Source of the DNA: NIOZ-UU13 sp964444135
GTDB lineage: Bacteria > Planctomycetota > Phycisphaerae > Sedimentisphaerales > Anaerobacaceae
Direction of reading: 5' to 3'
NCBI GenBank assembly: GCA_964444135.1
Contig: CAYUFX010000114.1
Span: 1 to 15,380 of the forward strand
DNA length: 15,380 nucleotides
Shown here: positions 5,721 to 13,503 of the stretch, piece after piece
Layout: each line of letters begins with the position of its first letter
Numbering within the stretch: position 1 is the stretch's first letter
Notes under the pieces: generated by a model
Database searches by the model: none
What the model was told of the DNA's origin: nothing
The model's input: the letters and a program-made list of their open reading frames with translations, nothing else
Made by a program: the position numbers and the translations under genes

Positions 5721-7118
5721 ATGCCAAGAATATTCATTATTCTAATGCTCTCCGTTCTGATGTTATATGCTAAAGTTACAACTGCTCAAGATAAGGAACC
5801 TGATATTGAACAACTAAATGCCAAGATTTTAGAACTCCAGCAGCAGATTAGTGAAATGCAGAAAAAGCATAATGATGAAATCAATGTTTTAAGACAACAG
5901 ATAAATGAACTTGCTGCTGAAGCCGGTAAGCAAAGAGCCAAGGATGAACTTACTGCTTTGCGAGAATTAGCAAAGGCCAAAGCAGCAGAGGAAGCTATCG
6001 CTGAAGAGAAGTTTGAAGAAACAACTTTTGAATCCGGCGGTCTCGGCTTACAGGCCTTGAATCCGGAAATCAGTGTTACCGGCGATGTCCTCTTCTCTTC
6101 AAGAGAAGATACGACAAGTGACAAGAGCAGCGATTTTGACTTTCGAACTTTGGGTATCCATATCGAGTCATGGTTGGATCCATACACCCGATTTAAGGCA
6201 GCGATACCGGTAACCGAGAGTGGAACTGAGCTTGGTGAGGGATACATGACTTTGTACGATATTGCCGACGATCTCAATTTGACACTCGGCAAGTTCCGTC
6301 AGCAATTCGGTGTCGTAAACCGCTGGCACAAGCATGGTTTGGACCAGGTTGATTTCCCTCTGGCTCTTCGCCAGATTTTTGGCAGCGGAGGTCTTAATCA
6401 GAGCGGCTTGTCATTGGATTGGCTAATGCCCCCTGCGGGTGATGCATCGCAGCAGTTAACGTTCCAGCTTACGGACGGCTCGAATAGTCGTTTATTTGGT
6501 GATAACGCCCGTAATAGGCCCAGCCTTCTTGCACACTACAAGAACTACCGGGATCTGTCAAAAGATACTTACTTGGAATGTGGCTTAACCGGCCTCGTAG
6601 GCTGGAACGACGAATGGGATATACAGGACGACCCCGTACAAAACAGCAGTGAAATGACAACTGTGCTTGGCGCAGATTTGTCGGTCCTGTGGGAGCCGGC
6701 CGAAAAAATGCGTTACCGAAACGTAGAATGGCGAAGCGAAGCATATTGGTTAAACAAAGAGCTTTTGGCACCGGACGGCTCAGGTTCCGACACTATCAGA
6801 GCCTGGGGTATATACAGCTATCTACAAACTAAAATCTCACGTACAACCGATATTGGCATCAGGGGTGATTTCTATGTGCCCGATACCAAAAGTTACGCTA
6901 ATCTCACCGGTCCGCTCTCGCTTTCGCCATTGGCTGTGACAAGTGATAATCCATATCTGTGGCAAATCAGTCCATATATTACCTGGTGGCAAAGTCCATT
7001 TGTGAAGTTTCGAGCAGAGTATGATTATAGTAACGGGAAAGGAATAGAGAATCCTGAACATGTCATTTGGCTTCAGGTAATATTCTCAGCCGGGCCGCAC
7101 AAGCATGAGCGTTATTGA
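5721..7118 (+). CDS. Outer-membrane porin-like beta-barrel with N-terminal coiled coil (metal-uptake associated)
   Basis: A 465-residue protein with an AAGGAG (5708-5713) 7 nt before the ATG. It has a Sec signal peptide (hydrophobic 4-17, cleavage near TTA/Q at 22-23). Residues about 29-100 form a Gln/Glu/Lys-rich heptad region suited to a coiled coil, possibly a periplasmic trimerisation or cell-wall contact segment. From about 108 onward, alternating-residue strands begin with LNPEISVTGDVLFS, pass through a GKFRQQFG motif (around 195-202) and end near LQVIFSAGPHKHERY with a C-terminal aromatic residue, as in outer-membrane barrels. The N-P-E-I-S-V opening and K-F-R-x-x-F-G resemble porin-like proteins often labelled zinc-regulated outer-membrane receptors; I see no TonB box or plug. 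The neighbouring binding-protein and permease genes make metal entry across the outer membrane the likely role. Histidines around 207-209 (RWHKH) and in the tail could contact metal. Confidence 0.75.
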   Translation: MPRIFIILMLSVLMLYAKVTTAQDKEPDIEQLNAKILELQQQISEMQKKHNDEINVLRQQINELAAEAGKQRAKDELTALRELAKAKAAEEAIAEEKFEETTFESGGLGLQALNPEISVTGDVLFSSREDTTSDKSSDFDFRTLGIHIESWLDPYTRFKAAIPVTESGTELGEGYMTLYDIADDLNLTLGKFRQQFGVVNRWHKHGLDQVDFPLALRQIFGSGGLNQSGLSLDWLMPPAGDASQQLTFQLTDGSNSRLFGDNARNRPSLLAHYKNYRDLSKDTYLECGLTGLVGWNDEWDIQDDPVQNSSEMTTVLGADLSVLWEPAEKMRYRNVEWRSEAYWLNKELLAPDGSGSDTIRAWGIYSYLQTKISRTTDIGIRGDFYVPDTKSYANLTGPLSLSPLAVTSDNPYLWQISPYITWWQSPFVKFRAEYDYSNGKGIENPEHVIWLQVIFSAGPHKHERY

Positions 7119-7138
7119 TAGAAGGGAGTAAGGTTACT

Positions 7139-8191
7139 ATGAAAAAGATATTGGTCATAATCGCACTCGTTTCGGTTTTTCCAATTACGGGCGTATATGC
7201 CAAATCGCATCTGAATGTCGTAACAACATTGCCCGATTATGCATATTTTGCAAAGCTTATTGGTGGTGATCGTATATCTATAAAATCTATCGTCAGAGGC
7301 GACCAGGATGCACATTTTATTCGCCCTAAGCCTTCATTTGCTACTGCGCTGCGAAACGCGGACGTTTTGGTCGCTACAGGACTGGACTTGGAGCTTTGGG
7401 TGCAAACCGTGATAGACAATTCCGGCAATGGAAAGATTCGAAGCGGTCAGGCAGGCTATGTATCTGCATCTGCTGAAATGAACCTTCTGGAAAAACCAAA
7501 GACCTTATCGAGAGCCGAAGGGGGTGTTCATATTTACGGCAACCCACATGTTACATGCAGTCCTATCCAGATGAAGGTAGCTGCTCGCAATATAGCCACC
7601 GGATTGATTAAGAATGACCCGGAGGGCAAGGAAATATATTTGCAAAATCTAAAAAAATTACATCGACGGATTGATGTGCGGTTGTTTGGCTCCAAACTTG
7701 TGGACATGCTTGGCAGTGATATATTATGCAATCTTGCCGAGCAGGATAAGCTAATACCTTTTCTCCAAGAGCAAAAATTTGAAGGAAGGCCGCTAATTGA
7801 ATATTTAGATGGCTGGATGAAAACGATGCTCCCGCTTCGTGGCACACCGCTCGTTACTTATCACAAGAACTGGATTTACTTTATCAGACTCTTCGGGCTG
7901 GAAGAAGCAGGTACGGTTGAGCCCAAGCCTGGCATACCGCCTTCTCCCAAGCATGTAGCTAATTTAATTAACCTGATGCGAGAAAGAAATATCGGCATCA
8001 TTCTGGCTGCAAACTATTTCGATGAGCAGAAGATAAGAACAGTAGCAGCAAGAACAAATGCAGAGCCTGTTATTGTCCCCATCTACGTTGGTGGCGCTGC
8101 TGGTGTAGATGATTATTTCGAGCTTGTTGACTATTGGATTAACGGGATTTTAAGAGCAGCGGAAAAGAAAGGTCTTCCAAGCAAGCACTAA
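7139..8191 (+). CDS. znuA: ZnuA-family metal ABC transporter substrate-binding protein
   Basis: A 350-residue periplasmic metal-binding protein. I chose the ATG at 7139: GGGAG (7124-7128) lies 10 nt upstream and the product then starts with a clean signal peptide, MKKILVIIALVSVF, cleaved near VYA/K (21-22). The upstream TTG at 7115 overlaps the porin stop and would add eight residues before the signal. The four expected ligand regions are present: H59 (DQDAHFIRP), H137 (GNPHVTCSP), H242 (VTYHKNWIYFIRLFGL) and D295 or E296 (ANYFDEQ). An insertion-like stretch of about 50 residues (184-236) before the third ligand makes it longer than a typical family member. It lacks the long His-rich loop of many zinc proteins. 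Zinc is the favoured cargo, with manganese or iron possible. It lies 20 bp after the porin and 16 bp before a permease, in one transcription unit. Confidence 0.9.
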   Translation: MKKILVIIALVSVFPITGVYAKSHLNVVTTLPDYAYFAKLIGGDRISIKSIVRGDQDAHFIRPKPSFATALRNADVLVATGLDLELWVQTVIDNSGNGKIRSGQAGYVSASAEMNLLEKPKTLSRAEGGVHIYGNPHVTCSPIQMKVAARNIATGLIKNDPEGKEIYLQNLKKLHRRIDVRLFGSKLVDMLGSDILCNLAEQDKLIPFLQEQKFEGRPLIEYLDGWMKTMLPLRGTPLVTYHKNWIYFIRLFGLEEAGTVEPKPGIPPSPKHVANLINLMRERNIGIILAANYFDEQKIRTVAARTNAEPVIVPIYVGGAAGVDDYFELVDYWINGILRAAEKKGLPSKH

Positions 8192-8207
8192 TTTAGGAAA
8201 TGATGTT

Positions 8208-9041
8208 ATGGTATCAGAAACAGTAAGATTCTTTTCGGTTCAAATAGCTTTACTGGCTGTCGTATTGATTTTACATACCTACATAGGGCTTCATATAATC
8301 AGACGCACCCTGATTTTTTCTGATCTGGTCTTGGATCAATTGGCAGCCTTTGGTGCTCTTGCAGGGATAGGTCTTGGAATAGAATTCGGCACAGCTCAAT
8401 CTTACTTGTCCTCGATGATAGCTGTGCTTTTCGGCGCACTATTGCTGGCCCTGATAAAACCAAAAACCCGGGCTATACCAAGAGAAGCTGTGATCGGCAT
8501 CATGTATGCACTTGCATTAGTTGCTTCGCTTTTATTAGCCGATAAGCTCCGCGGAGGCGAGGCTTACGTAACAAAAACGCTTGCAGGTTCTATGCTGTGG
8601 GTAACCTGGCCCCTCGTTTGCGTAACAACACTTGTATATATAATCTTATTAGCGTTCCATTGTAAGTTTCGCCACAAATTCATAGATCTGGCAGAAAATC
8701 CTTCCTGCATCAAGAATGAGAGACTCTGGGATTTTTTGCTTTTCACAACCCAGGGCATTATCACAGTTTTAATAGTTCCCATCGCAGGTGTTCTCTTAGC
8801 TTATGCATTTTTGATGATTCCGGCAGCTATCGCAGCTATGTTTACAAGGAGATGGGCTGGGGCTGTAATAATAGGATGGTCTGCTGGTTTTATAGCATGT
8901 GTGATTGGCCTTTGTTCATCATATTTCTTTGACCTGCCCTACGGTCCAAGTCTCGTCCTTTGCTTAGGCTTTTTCTTCGCTGTTGCCATAGTTATTCGGT
9001 GTCTGTTTTCTCGTAATAGATTATTTGATATGAAAGGATAG
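8208..9041 (+). CDS. znuB: ABC-3 family metal transporter permease, first of a pair
   Basis: A 277-residue inner-membrane permease with about eight hydrophobic segments. Motifs of the ABC-3 family are visible: LHTYIGLHIIRRTLIFSDLV and DQLAAFGALAG near the N-terminus, GVLLAYAFLMIPAAIAAMF around 202-220, and SYFFDLPYGPSLVLCLG near the end. AGGAAA (about 8194-8199) precedes the ATG by roughly 8-9 nt. It follows the binding-protein gene by 16 bp and is followed after 6 bp by another ABC-3 permease gene. The two share ancestry but are well diverged, so they could form a heterodimeric channel or serve alternative binding proteins. No ATPase gene accompanies them; the ZnuC-like protein encoded at 3071-3868 is the only candidate in the window. 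Confidence 0.92.
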   Translation: MVSETVRFFSVQIALLAVVLILHTYIGLHIIRRTLIFSDLVLDQLAAFGALAGIGLGIEFGTAQSYLSSMIAVLFGALLLALIKPKTRAIPREAVIGIMYALALVASLLLADKLRGGEAYVTKTLAGSMLWVTWPLVCVTTLVYIILLAFHCKFRHKFIDLAENPSCIKNERLWDFLLFTTQGIITVLIVPIAGVLLAYAFLMIPAAIAAMFTRRWAGAVIIGWSAGFIACVIGLCSSYFFDLPYGPSLVLCLGFFFAVAIVIRCLFSRNRLFDMKG

Positions 9042-9047
9042 GTAAAG

Positions 9048-11483
9048 TTGTCAATGATTCAAATTCTTGGCCTGCCATTTCTTATATGTATCCTGATGAG
9101 CTCTATTCTTGGTTATTTGGGGATACATGTGCTTAAAAGGGAAGTCATCTTCATAGATATTGCCCTGGCTCAAGTTGCGGCAGTCGGCTCTATTATTGCT
9201 CATCTTGCGTTCGAAGTACATGGGGATTCTCTGCTCGCGTATGTATGCTCCTTCGGCTGTGTTTTGATTACAGCCATATTTTATGCTGTGATACGAAGCA
9301 AAATTTTTCAGATCTCGCTTGAAGCAATCATCGGTATTTCCTATGCCATTGCCGCAGCAGCAGCTCTTTTCCTGGTCGGCATCGCACCCGGTGGTCATAT
9401 ACATGTTCAGAACATACTTTCCGGCAGTCTTCTCTGGACAAGCTGGAGGGACGTAGCAGTGATTCTGCTCACTTTTTCAGCAGTAGGATTTTGCTTCTAT
9501 CTTATCCGAAAGCCGTTGACCAACGCCTCGAATGGTTATCAGCAGGCTCTTGATAAGCGTATTAAGACAATATTTTGGGATTTTATTTTTTATTTGCTGC
9601 TTGGTATTGTAATAACGCTATCCGTTCAAACTGGTGGCGTTGTCGTGGTATTTGCCTATCTTATAATACCTGCCACAATATCGGTGATTATTTCTTCGCG
9701 TTTGGCCGTGCAGTTGATAATCATATGGGCTGTAGCAACAATGGCGTCGATAACAGGCCTGCTGTTTTCGTATTATCTTGATTTTTCAATTGGACCTTCT
9801 ATTGCTTTGTTCCTCGGTGGCGAATTGATACTCATCGCAATTATTGCACGATTTGTCGGAGATATTCGCTATTGCTTTTGGAGAAATATTATGAAATATC
9901 GAAAAGTCCCTAATCTTTGCTTGGTGACAGTAGCATTTGTGTTTTTGATATGGCAAACGACGACCCACTTAATTGCTTCGGCATCTGCTGATGAAAACCG
10001 AGCCGCCAGGCCAGTCGCGTCTCTTGGATCTATCGATAACAGCACGACGGAGGTTCCCGGAGAGCCTAACACATTGCACTTAACTAAACCAAAAGACCGA
10101 GCGGAAGCAGTTCGTGCCATAGCTTCCCACCTTGGCTTGGGAAAAGGATCGGTTATTGCCGACATCGGGGCAGGGAGAGGCCGAGACACATGGGTCTTTG
10201 CGAAGATTGTCGGAGAAACAGGATTGGTTTTCGCCGAGGAGATCGTAGAAGAAAAGGTAGAGTCGTTAAAGACAGAGGCCAATAAAAGAGAGCTTAGTCA
10301 AGTTCGCGTTGTGCTGGGCCGCACAGATGACCCCTGTTTACCCTCAAATTCCGTTGACCTTATCTATCTAAATCACGTTTATCATCATCTTGCAAAGCCT
10401 CGAGAAATGTTGCGAGGGATCTGGCGTGCACTGAGGCCAGGTGGCCATCTTGTGGTGGTCGATCAACAACGTGGGTCGCTACGTGACTGGGTTCCTCGGG
10501 AGCTCCGCGAGAAGAAGCATTTCTGGATAGCCGAAACAACGGTGGTTAGAGAGGCAAGGGAAGAGGGATTTGCTTTCATGGGCTGTGCTGAACAGTGCTG
10601 GCATACAAAGGATGACTTTGTTCTCAACTTTCAGCGTCCAAAAGAGCTGGAAAATCCAGGCAATGACCCTGACACTTTTCTTCCCATTCCACTGGAAAAG
10701 TGTTCCCACCTCTTCCTTCCCCTTTCTCGCCATTATAAGTATCCTGTTTTTGTCGCGCTGGGACAGGCACGTGAACTGATGGTTCCAATCCTTAAAAACT
10801 CTTCTGGCGAAGTGCTGGAGATCGTATTAGAGGAGTGGGCTACACAAAAAGAAGAGAGACCGCCGCTTCCCTTTGGTGTTTCCCTTCCTTCGGTCCTCAC
10901 GGAGAATGGTAATCCCAATTTGACAACTGAGTTGATAGATGTGGTTTTCTTCATAGACAGCTATCACCTGCTTTTCCACGGAAAAACTCTGCTAACTAAG
11001 ATTTATGAAAAGCTCTCACCAACCGGCTGCATATATGTTCTTGACCGCAAAGCTCAGAAGCCGCTATCTCGGCGCCAGGCAAGCCATCACAGGAAGATAC
11101 AACCGGAGACAGTAAAGCAAGAGATGGCCGAAGCGGGCTTCTTTCTTTGGTTTCGCGGTCCCCGACCGGCTCGCGACCGCTTTCTTTTTGTCTTTGGCAA
11201 AATACGACCGGAAGAGGTTCCAATTGAAGAAGACCCTTTTGTTGTTGGCCCGGTGATACCCGAAGCCCCTGGTCGATGGCTCAAAAGAAACTACTGGCGC
11301 CTTCGAGGACTTAAGACAGCGGATGGAAGATATGTTCTTTTGAAGGCGTCTAGGAAGAAAGGAACTGTTGAGAAAGTCCATAGTAGTTCGTCAGGTAAAG
11401 AGATGTGGAAAATCCCGGAAGAGAAACTTGTTCTATATTTCGAAAAAAAGGACGAAAAATATTTGTTGACCGATTATCGATAA
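9048..11483 (+). CDS. ABC-3 metal permease fused in frame to an exported dual methyltransferase-like protein
   Basis: One open frame of 811 codons. Residues 1-281 are a full-length ABC-3 permease (GYLGIHVLKREVIFIDIALA, VVVFAYLIIPATISV, SYYLDFSIGPSIALFLG). Residue 282 is a Met that starts what looks like a separate exported protein: MKYRK, a hydrophobic run, and a cleavage-like ASA/DE at 312-315. From there, residues about 350-500 form a class I SAM methyltransferase: motif I IADIGAGRGRDT (370-381), acidic EE (396-397), VDLIYLNHVYHHL (436-448) and LRPGGHLVVVD (462-472). A second half (about 628-720) shows ELIDVVFFIDSYHLL, LSPTGCIYVLD and a GF-strand but no glycine-rich motif I. The internal ATG at 9891 has its own GGAG 7 nt upstream, so the downstream part may be made as a separate 530-residue protein. 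A one-base shift would end the permease at TGA 9892-9894. The start is TTG 9048, or ATG 9054. Substrate unknown. Confidence 0.85.
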   Translation: MSMIQILGLPFLICILMSSILGYLGIHVLKREVIFIDIALAQVAAVGSIIAHLAFEVHGDSLLAYVCSFGCVLITAIFYAVIRSKIFQISLEAIIGISYAIAAAAALFLVGIAPGGHIHVQNILSGSLLWTSWRDVAVILLTFSAVGFCFYLIRKPLTNASNGYQQALDKRIKTIFWDFIFYLLLGIVITLSVQTGGVVVVFAYLIIPATISVIISSRLAVQLIIIWAVATMASITGLLFSYYLDFSIGPSIALFLGGELILIAIIARFVGDIRYCFWRNIMKYRKVPNLCLVTVAFVFLIWQTTTHLIASASADENRAARPVASLGSIDNSTTEVPGEPNTLHLTKPKDRAEAVRAIASHLGLGKGSVIADIGAGRGRDTWVFAKIVGETGLVFAEEIVEEKVESLKTEANKRELSQVRVVLGRTDDPCLPSNSVDLIYLNHVYHHLAKPREMLRGIWRALRPGGHLVVVDQQRGSLRDWVPRELREKKHFWIAETTVVREAREEGFAFMGCAEQCWHTKDDFVLNFQRPKELENPGNDPDTFLPIPLEKCSHLFLPLSRHYKYPVFVALGQARELMVPILKNSSGEVLEIVLEEWATQKEERPPLPFGVSLPSVLTENGNPNLTTELIDVVFFIDSYHLLFHGKTLLTKIYEKLSPTGCIYVLDRKAQKPLSRRQASHHRKIQPETVKQEMAEAGFFLWFRGPRPARDRFLFVFGKIRPEEVPIEEDPFVVGPVIPEAPGRWLKRNYWRLRGLKTADGRYVLLKASRKKGTVEKVHSSSSGKEMWKIPEEKLVLYFEKKDEKYLLTDYR
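9880..9894 (+). promoter_or_regulatory. Internal ribosome binding site and start at the permease/methyltransferase junction
   Basis: GGAG (9880-9883), a 7-nt spacer and ATG (9891-9893) lie exactly where permease homology ends and a signal-peptide-like sequence begins. The overlapping ATGA would be a standard coupling site if the permease frame were shifted by one base. This favours an internal or former separate start for the methyltransferase part (9891-11483, 530 codons). Confidence 0.65.
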
Positions 11484-11644
11484 TTGTTGTACTGTAGTAA
11501 CACTTAGAGATGGTCAGATTTTATGCTTTGGTCAAAGAGTTCTTGTTTCCCGTCGAGGTGGAGCGGAAAAGTATTCTTATTGTTATGTACCACCGATACT
11601 CGGAGTATTTTCTTATACCAAAGTTTCGAGAGTAGATTAGATTG
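11484..11644. other. Spacer between the two methyltransferase genes with a 41-codon open frame
   Basis: A 161-bp gap. It holds a short + strand frame, ATG 11510 to TAG 11635 (41 codons; MVRFYALVKEFLFPVEVE then RKSILIVMYHRY), with no good ribosome site and no recognised family, so I do not call it a gene. ATACTC G GAGTAT (11596-11608), a 13-bp palindrome, lies 36 bp before the next start and is followed by TTTCTT; it is too AT-rich and short-looped to be a convincing terminator. I see no clear promoter. Confidence 0.35.
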
Positions 11645-12415
11645 ATGGAAGAACTGTTACGGCGATTTTACTTGCTTGCCCTGATACTGCTCTTTTGCGT
11701 AGCAGGCTGCTTAAACGATAAAGCCTTGTCGTTACGTCCGGACGAAAAATATACCGAGCAAAATGCACTTGGTATGATAAGAACCAGCCGTAAGACATTA
11801 GCGCCTGTATATGCTCCTTTGGCTGAGCAGATTGTTTCAGATTTCGACTTGGGCGAAAAAGAAGGTATCGGGATTGACTTAGGAAGCGGTCCCGGCACGC
11901 TCATTATCGAATTATGCAAGCGTACACGAATGTACTGGGTCAATGCCGACATCAATCCACATTACTTTGCAAATTTCTACAGGCAAGCGGAAGAACACGG
12001 CGTTGGGTACCGGGTGAGTGCCCTCTTCGCCGATGCCCATAATCTTCCTTTTCGTGATAATTATGCAGATATAATCGTTTCCAGGGGATCTTACCACTTA
12101 TGGGAAGATAAGGTGCGAGCGTTCGGCGAGATATATCGCGTGCTCAAACCTGGCGCGGCGGCTTGCATTGGACGGGGCTTCTCGAGAAACCTGCCTGTCG
12201 AAACGGCAAAAAAAATACGCGCGAAACAGGGTAAAAAAATGCACTATGATGTGGAAAAAAAAACTAATGAACTGTATAATATCATGAATAAGCTGGGAAT
12301 CAAAGACTACTGCATTGACAGACCGAAACCACCCGGCAGTGAAAATGTCAACTATGGGATTTGGGTCGTATTCCATAAACCTGAAGCAAACGTACACAGA
12401 AAAGGAGAAGGATAA
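11645..12415 (+). CDS. Lipoprotein-type class I SAM-dependent methyltransferase
   Basis: A 256-residue protein with a textbook lipoprotein signal: MEELLRRF, hydrophobic 8-17, and lipobox VAGC with C22 as the modified residue. The mature part is a class I (Rossmann) methyltransferase: motif I IDLGSGPGTL (77-86), acidic D102 ending the second strand (NADINP), FADAHNLPFRDNYADIIVSR (128-147), then YHLWED and VLKPGA (166-171). The C-terminal part contains CIDRPKPPGSE. SAM-dependent enzymes are normally cytoplasmic, so lipid anchoring outside the inner membrane, if real, needs a SAM source or another ligand. I chose ATG 11645; a TTG directly before it (11642) is possible and adds one residue. The ribosome site is weak. 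It follows the permease/methyltransferase fusion and ends 4 bp before the pseudopilin gene, so it probably shares a transcript with it. The family resembles methyltransferase type 11; substrate unknown. Confidence 0.82.
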   Translation: MEELLRRFYLLALILLFCVAGCLNDKALSLRPDEKYTEQNALGMIRTSRKTLAPVYAPLAEQIVSDFDLGEKEGIGIDLGSGPGTLIIELCKRTRMYWVNADINPHYFANFYRQAEEHGVGYRVSALFADAHNLPFRDNYADIIVSRGSYHLWEDKVRAFGEIYRVLKPGAAACIGRGFSRNLPVETAKKIRAKQGKKMHYDVEKKTNELYNIMNKLGIKDYCIDRPKPPGSENVNYGIWVVFHKPEANVHRKGEG

Positions 12416-12419
12416 CATA

Positions 12420-13181
12420 ATGAGTAGAATGCAAAATCAAAATCGGTTGAAAGTGGGCTTTACCTTAATCGAGCTATTAGTGGTCATTGCTATTATCGCC
12501 CTATTGATGGGGATACTGGTACCCGTTTTGCATAAGGTCCGATTTAGAGCCAATGAAACATCTTGTCTCAGCAACCTTCGACAGATAAATGTTGCTCTGA
12601 TTATGTATGCCAACGACGACAGAAATAATCGTTATCCTCTGGAGGCGACCGAACATAATCCTCACCACAAGTTGCTGGCAAAGCTCAACGCATATAAAGA
12701 TGACAGCTTAATAAAAGCTTTCTATTGTCCACAAGCCAAATTCTTAGAACAGTTTGCGAACGATCCAGATGGGGGCGTGCCTCCTGGGGGGGTGGACTCT
12801 GTGATTGACACGCCACAAAACCGCATTGTTGGCAATATTACATATATTTACTGGAGTTACCGCGCCAACAAACAGGAGTTAGATGGAGGTACCTGGCGTG
12901 ATCCCACCTACTTCCTGCCGCGGCAATTAACATTGCATGGTATGGAGGCTCATCGTGATTGGCTTGGCCAAACAAGTAAGAGTGCAATCCAGGATGAGCG
13001 ATATCGTCAGTGCACTAATGCGAGTCCCGCGGAGATTTGGGTGGTATGCGACTTTTTCCGCAAACAGGGTATCTTCCCGCATGGCCGCAAGCCGGGACAA
13101 ACAGAAGGCGGTGTTAATGTGAGCTTCCTGGATGGTCATGTCGATCGAGTCTACAAAAGACCAAGGGACAGATATCGCTGA
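12420..13181 (+). CDS. Type II-like pseudopilin with C-terminal DGHV motif
   Basis: A 253-residue protein with a prepilin leader of 13 residues, KVG/FTLIELLVVIAIIALLMG, cleaved between G13 and F14, with the conserved Glu at +5 (E18). The C-terminal segment GGVNVSFLDGHVDRVYKR is the VNV-x-F-x-DGHV type seen in many pseudopilins of planctomycetes and Verrucomicrobia. I chose ATG 12420, with AGGAG (12403-12407) and AAGGAT (12408-12413) upstream; the longer frame from 12315 overlaps the methyltransferase gene and has no leader logic. The start lies 4 bp past the methyltransferase stop. Cleavage by a prepilin peptidase and assembly into a pseudopilus or surface array are known for the class; the partner system is not in the window. 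Its position after an exported methyltransferase mirrors the first pseudopilin, which lies in the other metal cluster. Confidence 0.88.
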   Translation: MSRMQNQNRLKVGFTLIELLVVIAIIALLMGILVPVLHKVRFRANETSCLSNLRQINVALIMYANDDRNNRYPLEATEHNPHHKLLAKLNAYKDDSLIKAFYCPQAKFLEQFANDPDGGVPPGGVDSVIDTPQNRIVGNITYIYWSYRANKQELDGGTWRDPTYFLPRQLTLHGMEAHRDWLGQTSKSAIQDERYRQCTNASPAEIWVVCDFFRKQGIFPHGRKPGQTEGGVNVSFLDGHVDRVYKRPRDRYR

Positions 13182-13503
13182 ATAAGAAAGACTTATGTCG
13201 AACTCACTGTCGGTCGAAAGTTTTTTCTCTGTTCTGAACAGGGACAGAGAGAAAGCCCACATCAAAATTATCGTCATACAAAGAGCCATCTGGGATCTAC
13301 CTTTCAACTTTCCCTTCATTCGCCACATTTTCTTATCGCAAGACGAGATAGCCATTATCCACTCGACGATTTGGTAAGTAGCGTTTGTGTCTAATCCCTG
13401 ATCTGCACGAATCAAATTCAACCTTGGTTTTTGGGACCGAACAGTGTATATTCAAAGCTGACAATAATAGTTTGATAATTATAGTTTATTTAGAGGTTGT
13501 AAA
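13182..13503. other. Gene-free stretch between pseudopilin and pseudogene
   Basis: I see no supported gene. Short frames on both strands have no ribosome site or family resemblance. A 13-bp palindrome CTGTTC T GAACAG (13229-13241) lies inside a longer imperfect inverted repeat (TTTCTCT 13224-13230, AGAGAAA 13248-13254), without a T-run on the downstream side. The last 60 bp are AT-rich, with a weak promoter-like pair (CTGACA 13459-13464, TATAGT 13480-13485, 15-bp spacing) ahead of the pseudogene. Confidence 0.4.

Noticed and set aside
5786..6292. 168-codon minus-strand frame inside the porin gene
   Set aside because: Ser-rich mirror of the Gln/Glu/Lys coiled-coil coding region; the + strand frame has the signal peptide and ribosome site.
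11596..11608. Palindrome ATACTC G GAGTAT followed by a T-rich stretch, considered as a terminator
   Set aside because: The stem is short and AT-rich with a minimal loop, and the T-run is interrupted.
13229..13241. Palindrome CTGTTC T GAACAG considered as a LexA-type operator
   Set aside because: Spacing and half-sites do not fit the LexA boxes I know, and no SOS gene follows.
12927..13421. 164-codon minus-strand frame overlapping the second pseudopilin
   Set aside because: Shadow of the pseudopilin coding strand; no ribosome site or recognisable motif.
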